A DNA stretch of 64,000 nucleotides from Moorena producens 3L (GTDB taxonomy: Bacteria > Cyanobacteriota > Cyanobacteriia > Cyanobacteriales > Coleofasciculaceae): NCBI RefSeq assembly GCF_000211815.1, contig NZ_GL890944.1:23-64022 (forward strand). Reading direction: 5' to 3'. The position numbers were made by a program, and so were the translations under genes. The stretch's first letter is position 1; every line of letters starts with the position of its first letter. Shown here piece by piece: positions 8,926 to 18,167 of the stretch. The notes under the pieces were generated by a model that worked only from the letters and a program-made list of their open reading frames with translations, did not search any database and was not told where the DNA came from.

Positions 8926-10026
8926 ATGCGTCTAACCTCTCTTGATGTCTTTCGAGGTATTGCCATGGCTAGCATGATTCTAGTCAACAATCCCGGAAGT
9001 TGGTCTTATGTCTATCCCCCCTTACTTCACGCTAAGTGGCATGGTTTTACACCCACAGACTTAGTATTTCCTGCCTTTTTATTTATTGCTGGTGTAGCAA
9101 TGGCTTTTTCCTTAGTCAAGTACACCAATAACAACCAATCCGTATCCCAGGGGTATTGGCGTATTGGCAGGCGATGTGCCATTCTATTTGCCCTAGGCTT
9201 ACTGCTCAATGGTTTTCCGACTTACAACTGGGATACTATTCGGATTATGGGTGTCTTGCAGCGCATTAGTCTTGCCTATTTCCTTAGTGCTGTAGCAGTG
9301 CTAAATCTAAGACGACGGGGTTTGTGGGTACTGACCGGAATAGTTTTGCTAGGGTACTGGGCAGCGATGTCTTTAGTACCAGTTCCTGATTATGGTGCTG
9401 GTAATCTGACACCGGAAGGGAATTTTGCTGCCTATATCGACCGTATGGTATTGGGAACAAACCATTTGTATAAACAAGCTCAATTTGATCCAGAAGGACT
9501 GTTTAGCACCTTCCCAGCGGTAGTAACTGTCTTGGCTGGCTATTTCGTTGGGGACTGGCTACGCCATCAACCGATACCGTCCCGCACTAGTTTGGGATTA
9601 GTACTATTTGGTGTAGGTTGTCTTGGTTTAGGCTGGGTTTGGGATTTCTGGTTCCCAATTAACAAGCAGTTATGGACAAGTTCCTATGTAGTCTTTTCTG
9701 CTGGTTGGTCGATGCTGTTACTAGCTGCTTGTTATGAGTTAATTGAAGTGCGGGGATTTCGCAGATGGGGATGGCCGTTAGAAGTAATGGGGTTAAATGC
9801 GATTTTTCTGTTTGTCGCATCTGGTTTAGTAGTTCGCATCCTATATCGAACTAAGGTAGGGACAGGTGATAATGCTGTGAGTACCTATACTTGGATTTAT
9901 GAAAATCTGTTTCGGTCGTGGGCTGGAGCCATGAATGGTTCTTTGATCTTTGCCATAGTCAATGTACTGTTGTGGTGGTTGATTCTCTATGGGATGTATC
10001 GGCGACGCTGGTTGATCAGGATTTAA
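8926..10026 (+). CDS. HGSNAT/DUF5009-like membrane acyltransferase
   Basis: This 366-aa polytopic membrane protein is related to heparan-alpha-glucosaminide N-acetyltransferase-like proteins (DUF1624/DUF5009), which move acetyl groups across a membrane onto sugars. The family N-terminus is clear: LTSLDVFRGIAMASMILVNN, then HAKWHGFTPTDLVFPAFLF, with the conserved His/Trp/Asp cluster. About ten hydrophobic segments follow. I start at ATG 8926; an upstream in-frame ATG at 8812 would add only translated STRR. It starts 118 bp after the ABC ATPase gene. The acceptor sugar is unknown. Confidence 0.85.
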   Translation: MRLTSLDVFRGIAMASMILVNNPGSWSYVYPPLLHAKWHGFTPTDLVFPAFLFIAGVAMAFSLVKYTNNNQSVSQGYWRIGRRCAILFALGLLLNGFPTYNWDTIRIMGVLQRISLAYFLSAVAVLNLRRRGLWVLTGIVLLGYWAAMSLVPVPDYGAGNLTPEGNFAAYIDRMVLGTNHLYKQAQFDPEGLFSTFPAVVTVLAGYFVGDWLRHQPIPSRTSLGLVLFGVGCLGLGWVWDFWFPINKQLWTSSYVVFSAGWSMLLLAACYELIEVRGFRRWGWPLEVMGLNAIFLFVASGLVVRILYRTKVGTGDNAVSTYTWIYENLFRSWAGAMNGSLIFAIVNVLLWWLILYGMYRRRWLIRI

Positions 10027-10068
10027 TGGTTAAGGGTTAAGGGTTAATGGTTAATGGTTAATTAACCA

Positions 10069-10803
10069 TTAATAAATCTTTTGGGCTGCCAGTTCTGTCC
10101 CAAGTTTTGGATTATTCTCGTTTATGCCTTGATTAAACCGATAGCCAACATTGCGAACCGTTTGAATAATGTTGGGTTGTCGAGGATCAGTTTCTATTTT
10201 TTTGCGTAGGGCAAGGACGTGGGTATCGATGGTGCGCGGATTGTCAATAGCATTGGGCCAAGCGCGGCGCAATAATTCAGAGCGACTCAAAGGCATTCCC
10301 TCTGCTTGGGCGAGTACATAGAGCAAACTAAATTCTTGTGGAGTCAGGTCAATAAACTCTTCTTTGAAGCGGACACGACGCTGGACTAAATCAATTTTGA
10401 GATCACCGTAGTCCAGAGACAGGGGAGCTACCGTAATGCGGAGGCGACGAATTAGGGCTTCCACCCGTGCCATAAATTCCTGTATACCAAAGGGCTTGGT
10501 GAGGTAATCGTCTGCCCCAGCTTTAAGACCAGTGACGATATCTCTTTCACTATTACGAGCAGACAACATTAAAATTAGAGATTTTCGCTGCTGCTGAAGC
10601 CAGCAGCAAAATTCAACCCCATCGCTGTCTGGTAAATCAGAGTCTAGGATAACCAGAGTGGGTTGGCGATGGTGAAAGTCTTCCTTGGCTTGCTCAAGAT
10701 TTTGTGATTGGTACACCCCATAACCGGATTTCTTCAGGTGCGACCCTAGAAGCGATCGCAAATGAGGGTTTCCTTCAATAATCTGAATTCTAACTGAGCC
10801 CAC
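10069..10803 (-). CDS. OmpR/PhoB-family response regulator
   Basis: This 244-aa regulator has a receiver domain (about 4-120) and a winged-helix DNA-binding domain (about 130-228, ending TVRNVGYRF). The phospho-acceptor is probably D54 in VILDSDLP, with S81 and K103 (LTKPFG) at the usual places. The metal-binding pair near the N-terminus, usually ED or DD, reads E10-G11 here, so one acidic residue is missing. No histidine kinase gene is adjacent, so it is an orphan. It converges with the acyltransferase gene across a 42-bp gap of TTAATGG-type repeats. Its targets are unknown; cyanobacterial NblR-like regulators are possible relatives but I cannot assign it. Confidence 0.88.
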   Translation of the reverse strand: MGSVRIQIIEGNPHLRSLLGSHLKKSGYGVYQSQNLEQAKEDFHHRQPTLVILDSDLPDSDGVEFCCWLQQQRKSLILMLSARNSERDIVTGLKAGADDYLTKPFGIQEFMARVEALIRRLRITVAPLSLDYGDLKIDLVQRRVRFKEEFIDLTPQEFSLLYVLAQAEGMPLSRSELLRRAWPNAIDNPRTIDTHVLALRKKIETDPRQPNIIQTVRNVGYRFNQGINENNPKLGTELAAQKIY

Positions 10804-11179
10804 GGCACATTAAAGTCCTCTTAGCCTTAGCCGTTGGTATTTAATCATAGCAAAGGTCAGGTCAACATTCTGTAACAACTGCTACTTATGATCCCGATAT
10901 TGGCTTGCGTTCTTCCAATACGACTTCCTAGTGGCAGCAAATGGACCAGGTCAGAGGGACAATAAGGACAATAGTAAAATTTCAATTTACCATTAATTTT
11001 AACTGACCATTTTAGATTATAGCATATAAGATGCAATTTAGTCTAGGTAACATAACAAATAATTGAGAAAAGTATTGAGGACTTGCTACTTTTGCTAAAC
11101 TGAAGTTAAGTTGGCGTATCCGAGTTTCTACTGAGTGAGCCAATACCGCTACTGTTGATACTCAAAATTTCTTAAGACT
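10804..11179. other. Divergent intergenic region
   Basis: A 376-bp gap between the divergent response regulator and the 83-aa protein genes; it should hold both promoters. It is AT-rich around 10990-11060. No repeat array or RNA gene is evident. Confidence 0.5.
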
Positions 11180-11431
11180 ATGCTGCAAGATCCTCAAGCT
11201 ATACGCTGCTATCAAAAACTTACTGACTCCCTAGTCGATTTGTGGAATCGAGGTTATAGCTTCGATGAATTGCGGCTATATATCGATGGCTATCTTTCTG
11301 CCCTCAAACACACAAATACCCTTGAATCCTATATAACCTACCGCTTAGAAGAAGATGCCATTCGTTATCTTCGTGATCCATCCAACTTTGAGATGGTACC
11401 AATGCCGCAGCCAGAAACCGACTACTATTAA
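11180..11431 (+). CDS. Small conserved cyanobacterial protein (DUF6761-like)
   Basis: This 83-aa acidic cytoplasmic protein has no membrane segment. Phrases such as QKLTDSLVDLWNRGY, FDELRLYIDGYL and YRLEEDAIRYLRDP look like the short cyanobacterial family annotated DUF6761; I make that link from memory and hold it loosely. It is a single gene with an ATG start at 11180. The function is unknown. Confidence 0.7.
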   Translation: MLQDPQAIRCYQKLTDSLVDLWNRGYSFDELRLYIDGYLSALKHTNTLESYITYRLEEDAIRYLRDPSNFEMVPMPQPETDYY

Positions 11432-11596
11432 ACCTTAAACACACAGAACCCCACTGAATCCGATCAAGTCCATGGGAGTACTCATCCTATCCGTTAGCTG
11501 GTAATAGGCAATTACCAATTATCCATTACCCATTACCCATTACCCATTACCAAAAAGCGATAGGCTATTCTCTTGAGTAATTAACTGGACTTGATA

Positions 11597-12829
11597 TCAG
11601 TGGGTTTTCTTGGCAATCTGCTTTTCCCAAATACCAACTAAATTCTGAACCCTTTCATCCCAACCATACTGGGAAACACACTCCCTACCGTTGCGACCCA
11701 TTTCCTGTCGCAACGCTGGGTTCTCAATTAATACTTTGAGCTTGTCGCAGAAATCTTCCTGATTCTGGGGAGTGAACAAAAAACCATTCCATCCGTCTTG
11801 GATATTCTCCACTACCCCACCTGCTTCAGGAGCGAGCACAGGAATTCCAGCTGCGAAGGCTTCTAATATAGTTAGCCCTCTAGTCTCCTTTTCTGATGCT
11901 GTGATATGAATATCACTGTTGACCAAAAGAGCTGGAACATTTTCCGGTGGCACTCTACCCAGTAAGTAACTATTAGGTGTTAACTTGCTTAAGCGGGTAG
12001 CAATCTCATCCCGCATCGAACCATCACCAGCAATGATCAGTGCGATTTTGTCACTGTTGACCTCTTGTACAACTCGTGAAAAGGCATTTAGGGTAAATTC
12101 CCACCCCTTATCTGGAGTTAACCGACCTAGAAAAATTAACTTAACTTTCCCCTCAACCTCTGGAATATCATAGTTCTTTTCGAAAAACTGTTCTTCCCGT
12201 AAACCAGGATAGAATTTACTAGCATCAAAGCCAACTAAATTGGCATGTAGGGTGTTTTTAATGCCCAGATTGATAATTTTTTTATGGGTAATCCGACTAG
12301 AAACTAGGGTGACATCATAAGAATTATACACTGAAATCAATATGGTTTTAAAAATAAATTTAATTCCAGCGACGACCAGAGACGGTAGAGAAAAGTAATC
12401 TTCGGCATAGTCAATAAAATTAGTCCTAAAAAAACTCACACAGGGAATACCAGCTTTTTTGGCAAAAGCCACCCCAGGCACTCGAAAAAATCCAAAAAAC
12501 AGTCTTTCTGGTTCATCAACATGAATAATATCGGGCTGGAATTTTTTTAATTCCTGGAGGAGGATTGAATAGGAACTCCTGCGCACCTGACGCTCAAAGT
12601 CCAAGTCCATGAATGAGGTACTCGGTAAATTGATGATTCTCACTCCAGGCAGGATTTGACCAGTATAATCTCGCCAATTGGGATAGACATGTTCTAAAGC
12701 ACTGTACTCAGGACAAAATAACAACACCTGGTGTCCCCACTGACTCAGTCGTTGTAGCCTAGATAATCCACTAACTGTTACGCCATCAATGACAGGCAAG
12801 AATCCAGAGGTGATAATAGCAATTTTCAT
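11597..12829 (-). CDS. GT4-family glycosyltransferase
   Basis: This 410-aa enzyme has the GT-B fold of GT4. The N-terminal domain starts IAIITSGFLPVIDGVTVSG, the form with a GV-type donor loop seen in SqdX-like and GtfA-like enzymes. The C-terminal Rossmann domain has LIFLGRLTPDKGWEFTL and the E-x7-E motif in EKETRGLTILEAFAAGIPV, which binds the sugar nucleotide, followed by EAGGVVENI. It probably adds a sugar to a lipid or exopolysaccharide from a nucleotide donor at the cytoplasmic face. Neighbours do not define a pathway. It is about 15% similar in layout to sqdX, but that identity cannot be claimed. Confidence 0.85.
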   Translation of the reverse strand: MKIAIITSGFLPVIDGVTVSGLSRLQRLSQWGHQVLLFCPEYSALEHVYPNWRDYTGQILPGVRIINLPSTSFMDLDFERQVRRSSYSILLQELKKFQPDIIHVDEPERLFFGFFRVPGVAFAKKAGIPCVSFFRTNFIDYAEDYFSLPSLVVAGIKFIFKTILISVYNSYDVTLVSSRITHKKIINLGIKNTLHANLVGFDASKFYPGLREEQFFEKNYDIPEVEGKVKLIFLGRLTPDKGWEFTLNAFSRVVQEVNSDKIALIIAGDGSMRDEIATRLSKLTPNSYLLGRVPPENVPALLVNSDIHITASEKETRGLTILEAFAAGIPVLAPEAGGVVENIQDGWNGFLFTPQNQEDFCDKLKVLIENPALRQEMGRNGRECVSQYGWDERVQNLVGIWEKQIAKKTH

Positions 12830-13065
12830 AGGTGAATAGAATTATCCCACTCAGAGCGTGTTTAATTTTTAGGGGCAAAGCATTGACGATGCGTCCCAAT
12901 TGTTGCATAAATCATGTCAGAACAGGTAAGGCAAATGTGATCAGGAGAGGGAATTGAGGAAGAGCACAACAATTCTATCTTCTCTATCTTCCCCATCTTC
13001 CCCTGAACCATGATCAGTATCTGTATGTAAATACTTCGCCCATCCCAGGAGTTAGGAAACGTTTC
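12830..13065. other. Spacer upstream of the GT4 gene
   Basis: No gene seen. It contains a TCTATCTTC tandem tract at about 12973-13002 and leads into the inverted repeat at 13066. Confidence 0.5.
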
Positions 13066-13197
13066 ATACCAAATCCGGGTTAATTACCCCCTTTTTCAGC
13101 AAAAAGCATGAGGAGCTTCAGGAGCTTCAGGAGCTTCAGGAGAACAGGAGAAAGAATGCTGGAATCATAACGGGGGTTTTTGGAGCGAATTTGGTAT
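13066..13197. repeat. 132-bp MITE-like inverted repeat
   Basis: The left end ATACCAAATCCGGG and the right end GCGAATTTGGTAT are imperfect inverted repeats, with a second pair inside (ACCCCCTTTTT and CGGGGGTTTTT). The middle has four AGGAGCTTC units (13110-13142). The right end touches the first base of the MFS stop codon. A half-copy of the left arm is visible near 33815-33837. Confidence 0.6.
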
Positions 13198-14522
13198 CAA
13201 ACACTAGTCGAAGTAGTTAAACCTAGGTTAGGGTGAATCGCATCCGGCAGTTCCTTTTCCACTCGCCGTATGGGTGGATATCGATAAGCGATAAAGCTTG
13301 CCAGGATGTTCAGAATTCCCATCAACAGCAACAGCAAGCCCATCCCACGCCCTGGACCAACTCCAATGATATGCCCAATACTACCTGCTAACAGTCCATC
13401 GGTAGCCATCATCGGTTCTAAAACATGATCGACTAACGGTCCGGTTAGCATGTGGGCAAGGATCAATAAGGAGTTTTCGATGGCCAGTTGTAAGGCGAAG
13501 ACCCGTCCTTGCAGATTAGCTGGGACTTTGTTCTGCCAGATAGTTTGATTACAGCTAACGATAATGGGTTGAGCAAATAAAACACCAAACGCTCCAAGAG
13601 CAGCTAAGTTCACAGAAGCGCGGCACCCACCTAAAAGTAAGAACAAGCCTTGCAGGATTACAAAGCTAAAAATACCGTATATCCTGGGCTTGGGTCCTCC
13701 CCAGGTAGCCATGACCAAGCTACCAATCAGCATCCCACAACCACCAATAGATAAAATCACCCCAAGTTCAGCACTGGAGGCAAAACTTAACACCAGTGGC
13801 CAGAACAACACCTGAAGAATACCCATACTGAAGTAGACCACGGCAAAGAACATCAGCAACCCTCGTAGTCCTTGCCGTTTGGCAATGTAACGCCAGCCTG
13901 ATACTAGATCTTGGCGCAGTTGGGAGAAGTGGGCTTGCTTTTGATGAGTGTGATGGCTAGACTGGAGATGGGGAATCTGAACCCTTAGCAATGTCACTAG
14001 GGCAAAGATGAATGTGATGAAGTCTATTAATAGAATTCCCTGCAAGTGGATGGTCTCCAGCAGCACACCCGCCAAGGTCGGTCCAAGAATCTTGGCAGTT
14101 GCCCTAGAGGCTTGCATCATGCCATTAGCACGGCTAAGATGTTCTTGAGGCATCAGCTGAGTCGTAGCTGCTGTATAGGCTGGCAACTGGAAAGCCTTAA
14201 ACGTTGAACTGATTGCTACGACTAGGTAAATGTGCCAGATGTCTAACCTGCCCGAGAACACCAGAGCCATAACCACCAGTGTGCTAGCCCCTGCCACAGA
14301 GTCGCTGAGAATCATCGCCCAGCGTCTATTCCAGCGGTCTACGAATGTACCAGCTATGGGTGAGATGATAATATTGGGTAAGTGAATAAATAAAGAAATT
14401 AGGGCAAATTGGGTGATTGAACCAGTAGTCTGGTAAGCCCAAACACCCAGAGCAAATTCGGTAAGATTAGACCCCAGAAGGGATACTAGTTGTCCCAACC
14501 AGATCAGAAAGAAAATCTGCAT
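13197..14522 (-). CDS. MFS transporter, EntS-like (MFS_3) exporter
   Basis: This 441-aa inner-membrane protein has about 12 hydrophobic segments. The N-terminus (FFLIWLGQLVSLLGSNLTEF) and the loop PIAGTFVDRWNRR match the MFS_3 group, which includes EntS-type siderophore and drug exporters driven by proton motive force. HLSRANGMMQASRATAKILGP is the typical segment after helix 4. It stands alone, so the substrate is unknown; in this kind of genome such pumps often serve secondary metabolites, which is inference. The ATG at 14522 is the natural start. Confidence 0.88.
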   Translation of the reverse strand: MQIFFLIWLGQLVSLLGSNLTEFALGVWAYQTTGSITQFALISLFIHLPNIIISPIAGTFVDRWNRRWAMILSDSVAGASTLVVMALVFSGRLDIWHIYLVVAISSTFKAFQLPAYTAATTQLMPQEHLSRANGMMQASRATAKILGPTLAGVLLETIHLQGILLIDFITFIFALVTLLRVQIPHLQSSHHTHQKQAHFSQLRQDLVSGWRYIAKRQGLRGLLMFFAVVYFSMGILQVLFWPLVLSFASSAELGVILSIGGCGMLIGSLVMATWGGPKPRIYGIFSFVILQGLFLLLGGCRASVNLAALGAFGVLFAQPIIVSCNQTIWQNKVPANLQGRVFALQLAIENSLLILAHMLTGPLVDHVLEPMMATDGLLAGSIGHIIGVGPGRGMGLLLLLMGILNILASFIAYRYPPIRRVEKELPDAIHPNLGLTTSTSV

Positions 14523-15682
14523 TTATTGTGTCTTTTTCTACTTTACTCGTCGTTATACTCCGCCATCGGCGGGATTATTGTACCTTTTATACATGAATGA
14601 CTGAACCCCTTGCCAGTTCCCGCTAAGCTTACACCTTGATGATTTAACAGTCTAGCTTGGGGAAAAAGACTGTTGTGGGTGGGCTTACTGATATATTTAG
14701 TATGCTGGCAAGTGTTGTTTTTGAGGGTACCCTTGATGAGTACTCTTTGTGACATTGTGGTGAAATTGTCTTGATGCAAACTGCGAGTGAGGAGACCACG
14801 GCAGTCGCTCATGGGGAGGGGCTGTGTGCGGAACCTGCGTCCGCACCTTGAAAGCCCCGTGGAGACCACGGCAGTCACTCATGGGGGAACCCCCAAGACC
14901 GCACTGCCTCCCCAAGACCGCACTGCCTCCCCAAGACCGCACTTGCTCCCCAATGGCTGCGCTGCATCGCTTTTGCCCGACAACCGCCTCTGTGGGTGAC
15001 ATGGTGCCGAATTTCCTGATCAGAATAATTCCGTAGTACCTATCTCAACAGGAAGGAAGACATGAGCAATTGTGGACACCTATCTTGAGAAGCTCCACAG
15101 CCGAGAGCTGACTGCTGACTCGTTACCAACTAGTTACGTTTAGTGGCAAGAAAAGAGCAGTTACTCTGGTTATTAAGAAGAGTTTCAACAGTTAGGATGA
15201 AAATTGATGTGATTTCCATTCACTATTATATACTTGATTGGCAAATAAAACAAGTCTCCTAAACCGTAGTTTTAAATCAATTGAGATATTGAGATATTGA
15301 ATATGCTTAACTATATCTAGTTCCTTATCTAGTTCCGTTTTAGATTGTTTGAGGTCACTAGTTGAATTTTTTTGTTGAGCGTTTATCCCTGACACTCAAG
15401 CGTCAAGCGTCAACTGTAACCCTATTAAATTGATTTCAACCTATCGGTTATGAAATATACTTCGGTTTGAACCCCCAGAGTATCCCGAAAATCACTCCCA
15501 GCATTTGGAATCATAATGATTTACTTGAATTTCGGTCAGAGCTTGAGCTAAAAGACACCATTGGATTGACAAGACATGCTTTGATTGGACGCGATCGCAT
15601 ATTTTTGTAAAACTACTCAACGTTAAACCAGTAACTATAAATATTTTCATAGTATGATCAGTCGTTATCGTTTTATTCACCC
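14523..15682. other. Long non-coding region with hairpin repeats
   Basis: About 1.2 kb without a convincing gene. Open frames here overlap low-complexity repeats. From 14770 to 14965 it is filled with hairpin-repeat fragments, listed separately. From 15190 to 15420 it is AT-rich with short ATTGAGATATTGA repeats. It may be a graveyard of mobile DNA. Confidence 0.5.
14770..14965. repeat. Cluster of GACCACGGCAGTCGCTCATGGGG and CCCCAAGACCGC repeats
   Basis: GAGACCACGGCAGTCRCTCATGGGG occurs twice (about 14790 and 14863). Three tandem units of about 19 bp, CCCAAGACCGCACTGCCTC, follow from 14891 to 14950. The pieces match the arms of the hairpin repeat found whole at 36398 and 44968. Confidence 0.75.
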
Positions 15683-15838
15683 TTACTGATCCACATATTG
15701 CTGGTCATCGGGATTTTCTCGCTCCTCCAGAATATCCGTTCGCTTAGGGTGACCTACGGTCAATCGCGTAGCGTGGCTCACGGCCTCTCCTTCCTCATAA
15801 CCGAAAATTTTGCCAAAATGGCAACCAATTACTAACAT
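15683..15838 (-). CDS. Possible 51-aa protein, disturbed by a palindromic repeat
   Basis: A short frame starts at ATG 15838 (MLVIGCHFGKIFGYEEGE) and ends RTDILEERENPDDQQYVDQ. Its middle is encoded by the palindromic repeat family (GTGAGCCACGCTACGCGA then GACCGTAGGTCAC). The flanking residues look like protein more than noise, but I recognise no family. It may be the remnant of a small gene hit by the repeat. There is no clear ribosome binding site. Confidence 0.25.
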   Translation of the reverse strand: MLVIGCHFGKIFGYEEGEAVSHATRLTVGHPKRTDILEERENPDDQQYVDQ

Positions 15839-16156
15839 GGATGAGTCAATATTGTATAGATACAGGTTTATTTACTCTTAAGTCAACTGCCATCTAAATC
15901 CATGTCGAAATGATTATATTCGGAAGAGGATTAACATAAAATCCAGGGTAAAGAATATCGCCAGAGTCTTATTGATTTTTATAATTTTAATGAAATTTAA
16001 ATTAAGATTGCTTAAAATTGCTTTAATTAACTAAAATTCAATCAGGGTGCTTTACTACACTATAAGTAAGTCAGTAATATCTCTGTCGATATAACTACTT
16101 ATAATTAGTGATATTACTACTGTGCAGTTTAATCAATATAGTTAACGAAAATACCT

Positions 16157-17101
16157 ATGGTATTAAACGCAAATAAACTATCTGAAATAACTATTAAACT
16201 AACAGCTACCCTGACAGCAGAACCCTTCAATGAATCTGTTAATTTATGGATGGAAGATATAAATATTCCATCCCAAATAAACTTATCAAAATCTAATCAA
16301 GATGTTGAACAAATACTTGATAAGTCTAGTCTAATATCTACTCAAAAAAATGGCAGTCCTGTCATCTCCTCAAGTTTTGAAGATTGGATCAGGTCTCCTG
16401 CCAATCAGCCCTTATCAGCAAATCATCAGTATAACTTAACGTTAGCTACCAATTTTGATATTCTTAAAGCCGAAGCATTACTAGCTAATTATAACGATTA
16501 CCAATTACCAAATAATTTAGTAATTGTTCATGAAAATGAACAAGAAACTGAGGAATTATATCAAGAAATATTTGAAAAACAAACCTATATTAAACATGGC
16601 ATAACTATCCATGATGGGGATTGTATTTTTGATATAGGGGCAAACATCGGTATGTTCACCCTGTTTGCCCAGCAAATCTGTAAAAATGCCAGACTATTCT
16701 CCTTTGAAGCCTTACCAGATGTTTTTGAACTGTTGCAGATCAATGCATCACTGTATGGCTCCAATGCCAAAGTCTTCAATTTTGGACTTTCCAAGCACTC
16801 AAAGACTATATCTAGTTTTATTCATAAACAGAACATTGAAAAAATTGATTTACTCAAAATTAATGCTGATCAACCTCAGCTAGATATCTTGGCTGGCATC
16901 AAGGAGAAGGATTGGGAAAAAATTCAGCAAATTGTCATGGAGGTTGATCAGATTACAGCAGGGATAAAACTAAAGCAGATCACAAACTTACTCCAAAGGA
17001 AAGGCTACCAGTTAGTGATTGATCAAGAATTATTGCTGGCAGATACAGGGGTTTACCGTATCTACGCCAGACGTAACTATCGGCTAAATCAATTCTCCTA
17101 G
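16157..17101 (+). CDS. FkbM-family methyltransferase with NRPS/PKS-type N-terminal piece
   Basis: This 314-aa protein has residues 155-290 that follow the FkbM SAM-dependent methyltransferase family: CIFDIGANIGMFTLF binds SAM, then FEALPDVFELLQIN, IDLLKINADQ and QIVMEVDQI. Residues 8-75 (LTATLTAEPFNESVNLWM, LDKSSLIS, SSFEDW) resemble the linker domain before FkbH/FkbM modules of cyanobacterial natural-product assembly lines. Between FGLSKHSKT and SSFIHKQNIE it is roughly 50-60 residues shorter than embedded FkbM domains I know, so a loop or strand set may be deleted. No synthase genes are adjacent. It could be an active stand-alone O-methyltransferase or a decaying cluster fragment. Confidence 0.75.
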   Translation: MVLNANKLSEITIKLTATLTAEPFNESVNLWMEDINIPSQINLSKSNQDVEQILDKSSLISTQKNGSPVISSSFEDWIRSPANQPLSANHQYNLTLATNFDILKAEALLANYNDYQLPNNLVIVHENEQETEELYQEIFEKQTYIKHGITIHDGDCIFDIGANIGMFTLFAQQICKNARLFSFEALPDVFELLQINASLYGSNAKVFNFGLSKHSKTISSFIHKQNIEKIDLLKINADQPQLDILAGIKEKDWEKIQQIVMEVDQITAGIKLKQITNLLQRKGYQLVIDQELLLADTGVYRIYARRNYRLNQFS

Positions 17102-17183
17102 TATCCAACAGGAATGAAAATCCCTGTTCTTCTACCAACACACTGATTACTCAGTTTACTCAGCACCCTTCACACTGAGGCAC

Positions 17184-17870
17184 TCAGCCTTCCTGATAAG
17201 GAAGTGGATCGTCCAATCCCAACTCAGCAAAGGCAGCCAATCGCAACCGACAAGCATCACAAACACCACAAGCTAGATCGTTACCTGTGTAGCATGACCA
17301 GGTTTTTTCCCAAGGAACACCCAGCTGATTGCCTAATTGGATAATTTCGGTTTTTTTCAGGTCAATCAGAGGAGTGAAAATTTTAATTCCATTGCCCTCC
17401 CTACCTTGTTTTGTGCCCAAATCAAAAGCTGTCTGCATTGCTTTGATATAATCCGGACGGCAATCTGGATACCCAGAATAATCCAAGGCATTGACACCCA
17501 CATAGACTCCCTCAGCACCAATTGCTTCTGCATAGGATAAGCCAAAGCTCAGAAAAATCGTGTTACGGGCTGGAACGTAGGTAATGGGGATTTCTTGAGA
17601 CATCTGCTCTAGACTACGCTCCTTGGGTAGGTCAAGGTTATCATCGGTTAACGCTGAACCTCCCCACTGCCGTAAGTCAAACCTGACTACCTGATGTTCC
17701 TTAACACCTGCTGCAGTAGCAATTGCGTAGGCTGATTTGAGTTCTCGTCGATGTCGCTGCTGATAATCAAAGGAAAGGGCATAACACTCATAACCGTCTC
17801 CTACTGATTGATACAAAACTGTAGCAGAGTCTAAACCTCCAGATAACAACACAATTACTTTCTTAGACAT
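17184..17870 (-). CDS. queC: 7-cyano-7-deazaguanine synthase
   Basis: This 228-aa cytoplasmic enzyme makes preQ0 from 7-carboxy-7-deazaguanine, ammonia and ATP in queuosine synthesis. The PP-loop is LLSGGLDSATVL (S10-S15). The four zinc cysteines are seen in SCYTGNDLACGVCDACR. The middle motif VPARNTIFLS and GVNALDYSGYPDCRP are family hallmarks. I start at ATG 17870, since MSKKVIVLLSGG is the family N-terminus; an upstream ATG at 17897 would add nine residues. The other queuosine genes are not in the window. Confidence 0.95.
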   Translation of the reverse strand: MSKKVIVLLSGGLDSATVLYQSVGDGYECYALSFDYQQRHRRELKSAYAIATAAGVKEHQVVRFDLRQWGGSALTDDNLDLPKERSLEQMSQEIPITYVPARNTIFLSFGLSYAEAIGAEGVYVGVNALDYSGYPDCRPDYIKAMQTAFDLGTKQGREGNGIKIFTPLIDLKKTEIIQLGNQLGVPWEKTWSCYTGNDLACGVCDACRLRLAAFAELGLDDPLPYQEG

Positions 17871-18167
17871 GATCCAACCAGATATCACAAGTCTCATCAG
17901 GATAATGCCTAATCAAACGTTTTGCACTGTTACTACAACTACCAATTAATAATTTCATTGCTCTGTCAACAGACAACCCACAAACTGACACATAGGGTTA
18001 GTGTTCCATATTTCGTCAAACCACAATAAATATAGAACACATGTTTTAAAGGTTCTTTTAGCTTGAGTGGGATGGACAAAGCTTTGAAATTCTTCACATT
18101 TATAGTTGCTGTGGTACTATCTGGATGGTTTAAGGCGACTTAGATTAAGTAAATCGACTTATTACCA

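Noticed and set aside
14697..15036. Overlapping open frames on both strands
   Set aside because: They follow repeat units (CCCAAGACCGC and CACGGCAGTC) and have no family features.
17184..17870. preQ1 riboswitch upstream of queC
   Set aside because: I could not find the expected short pseudoknot pattern in 17871-18000.
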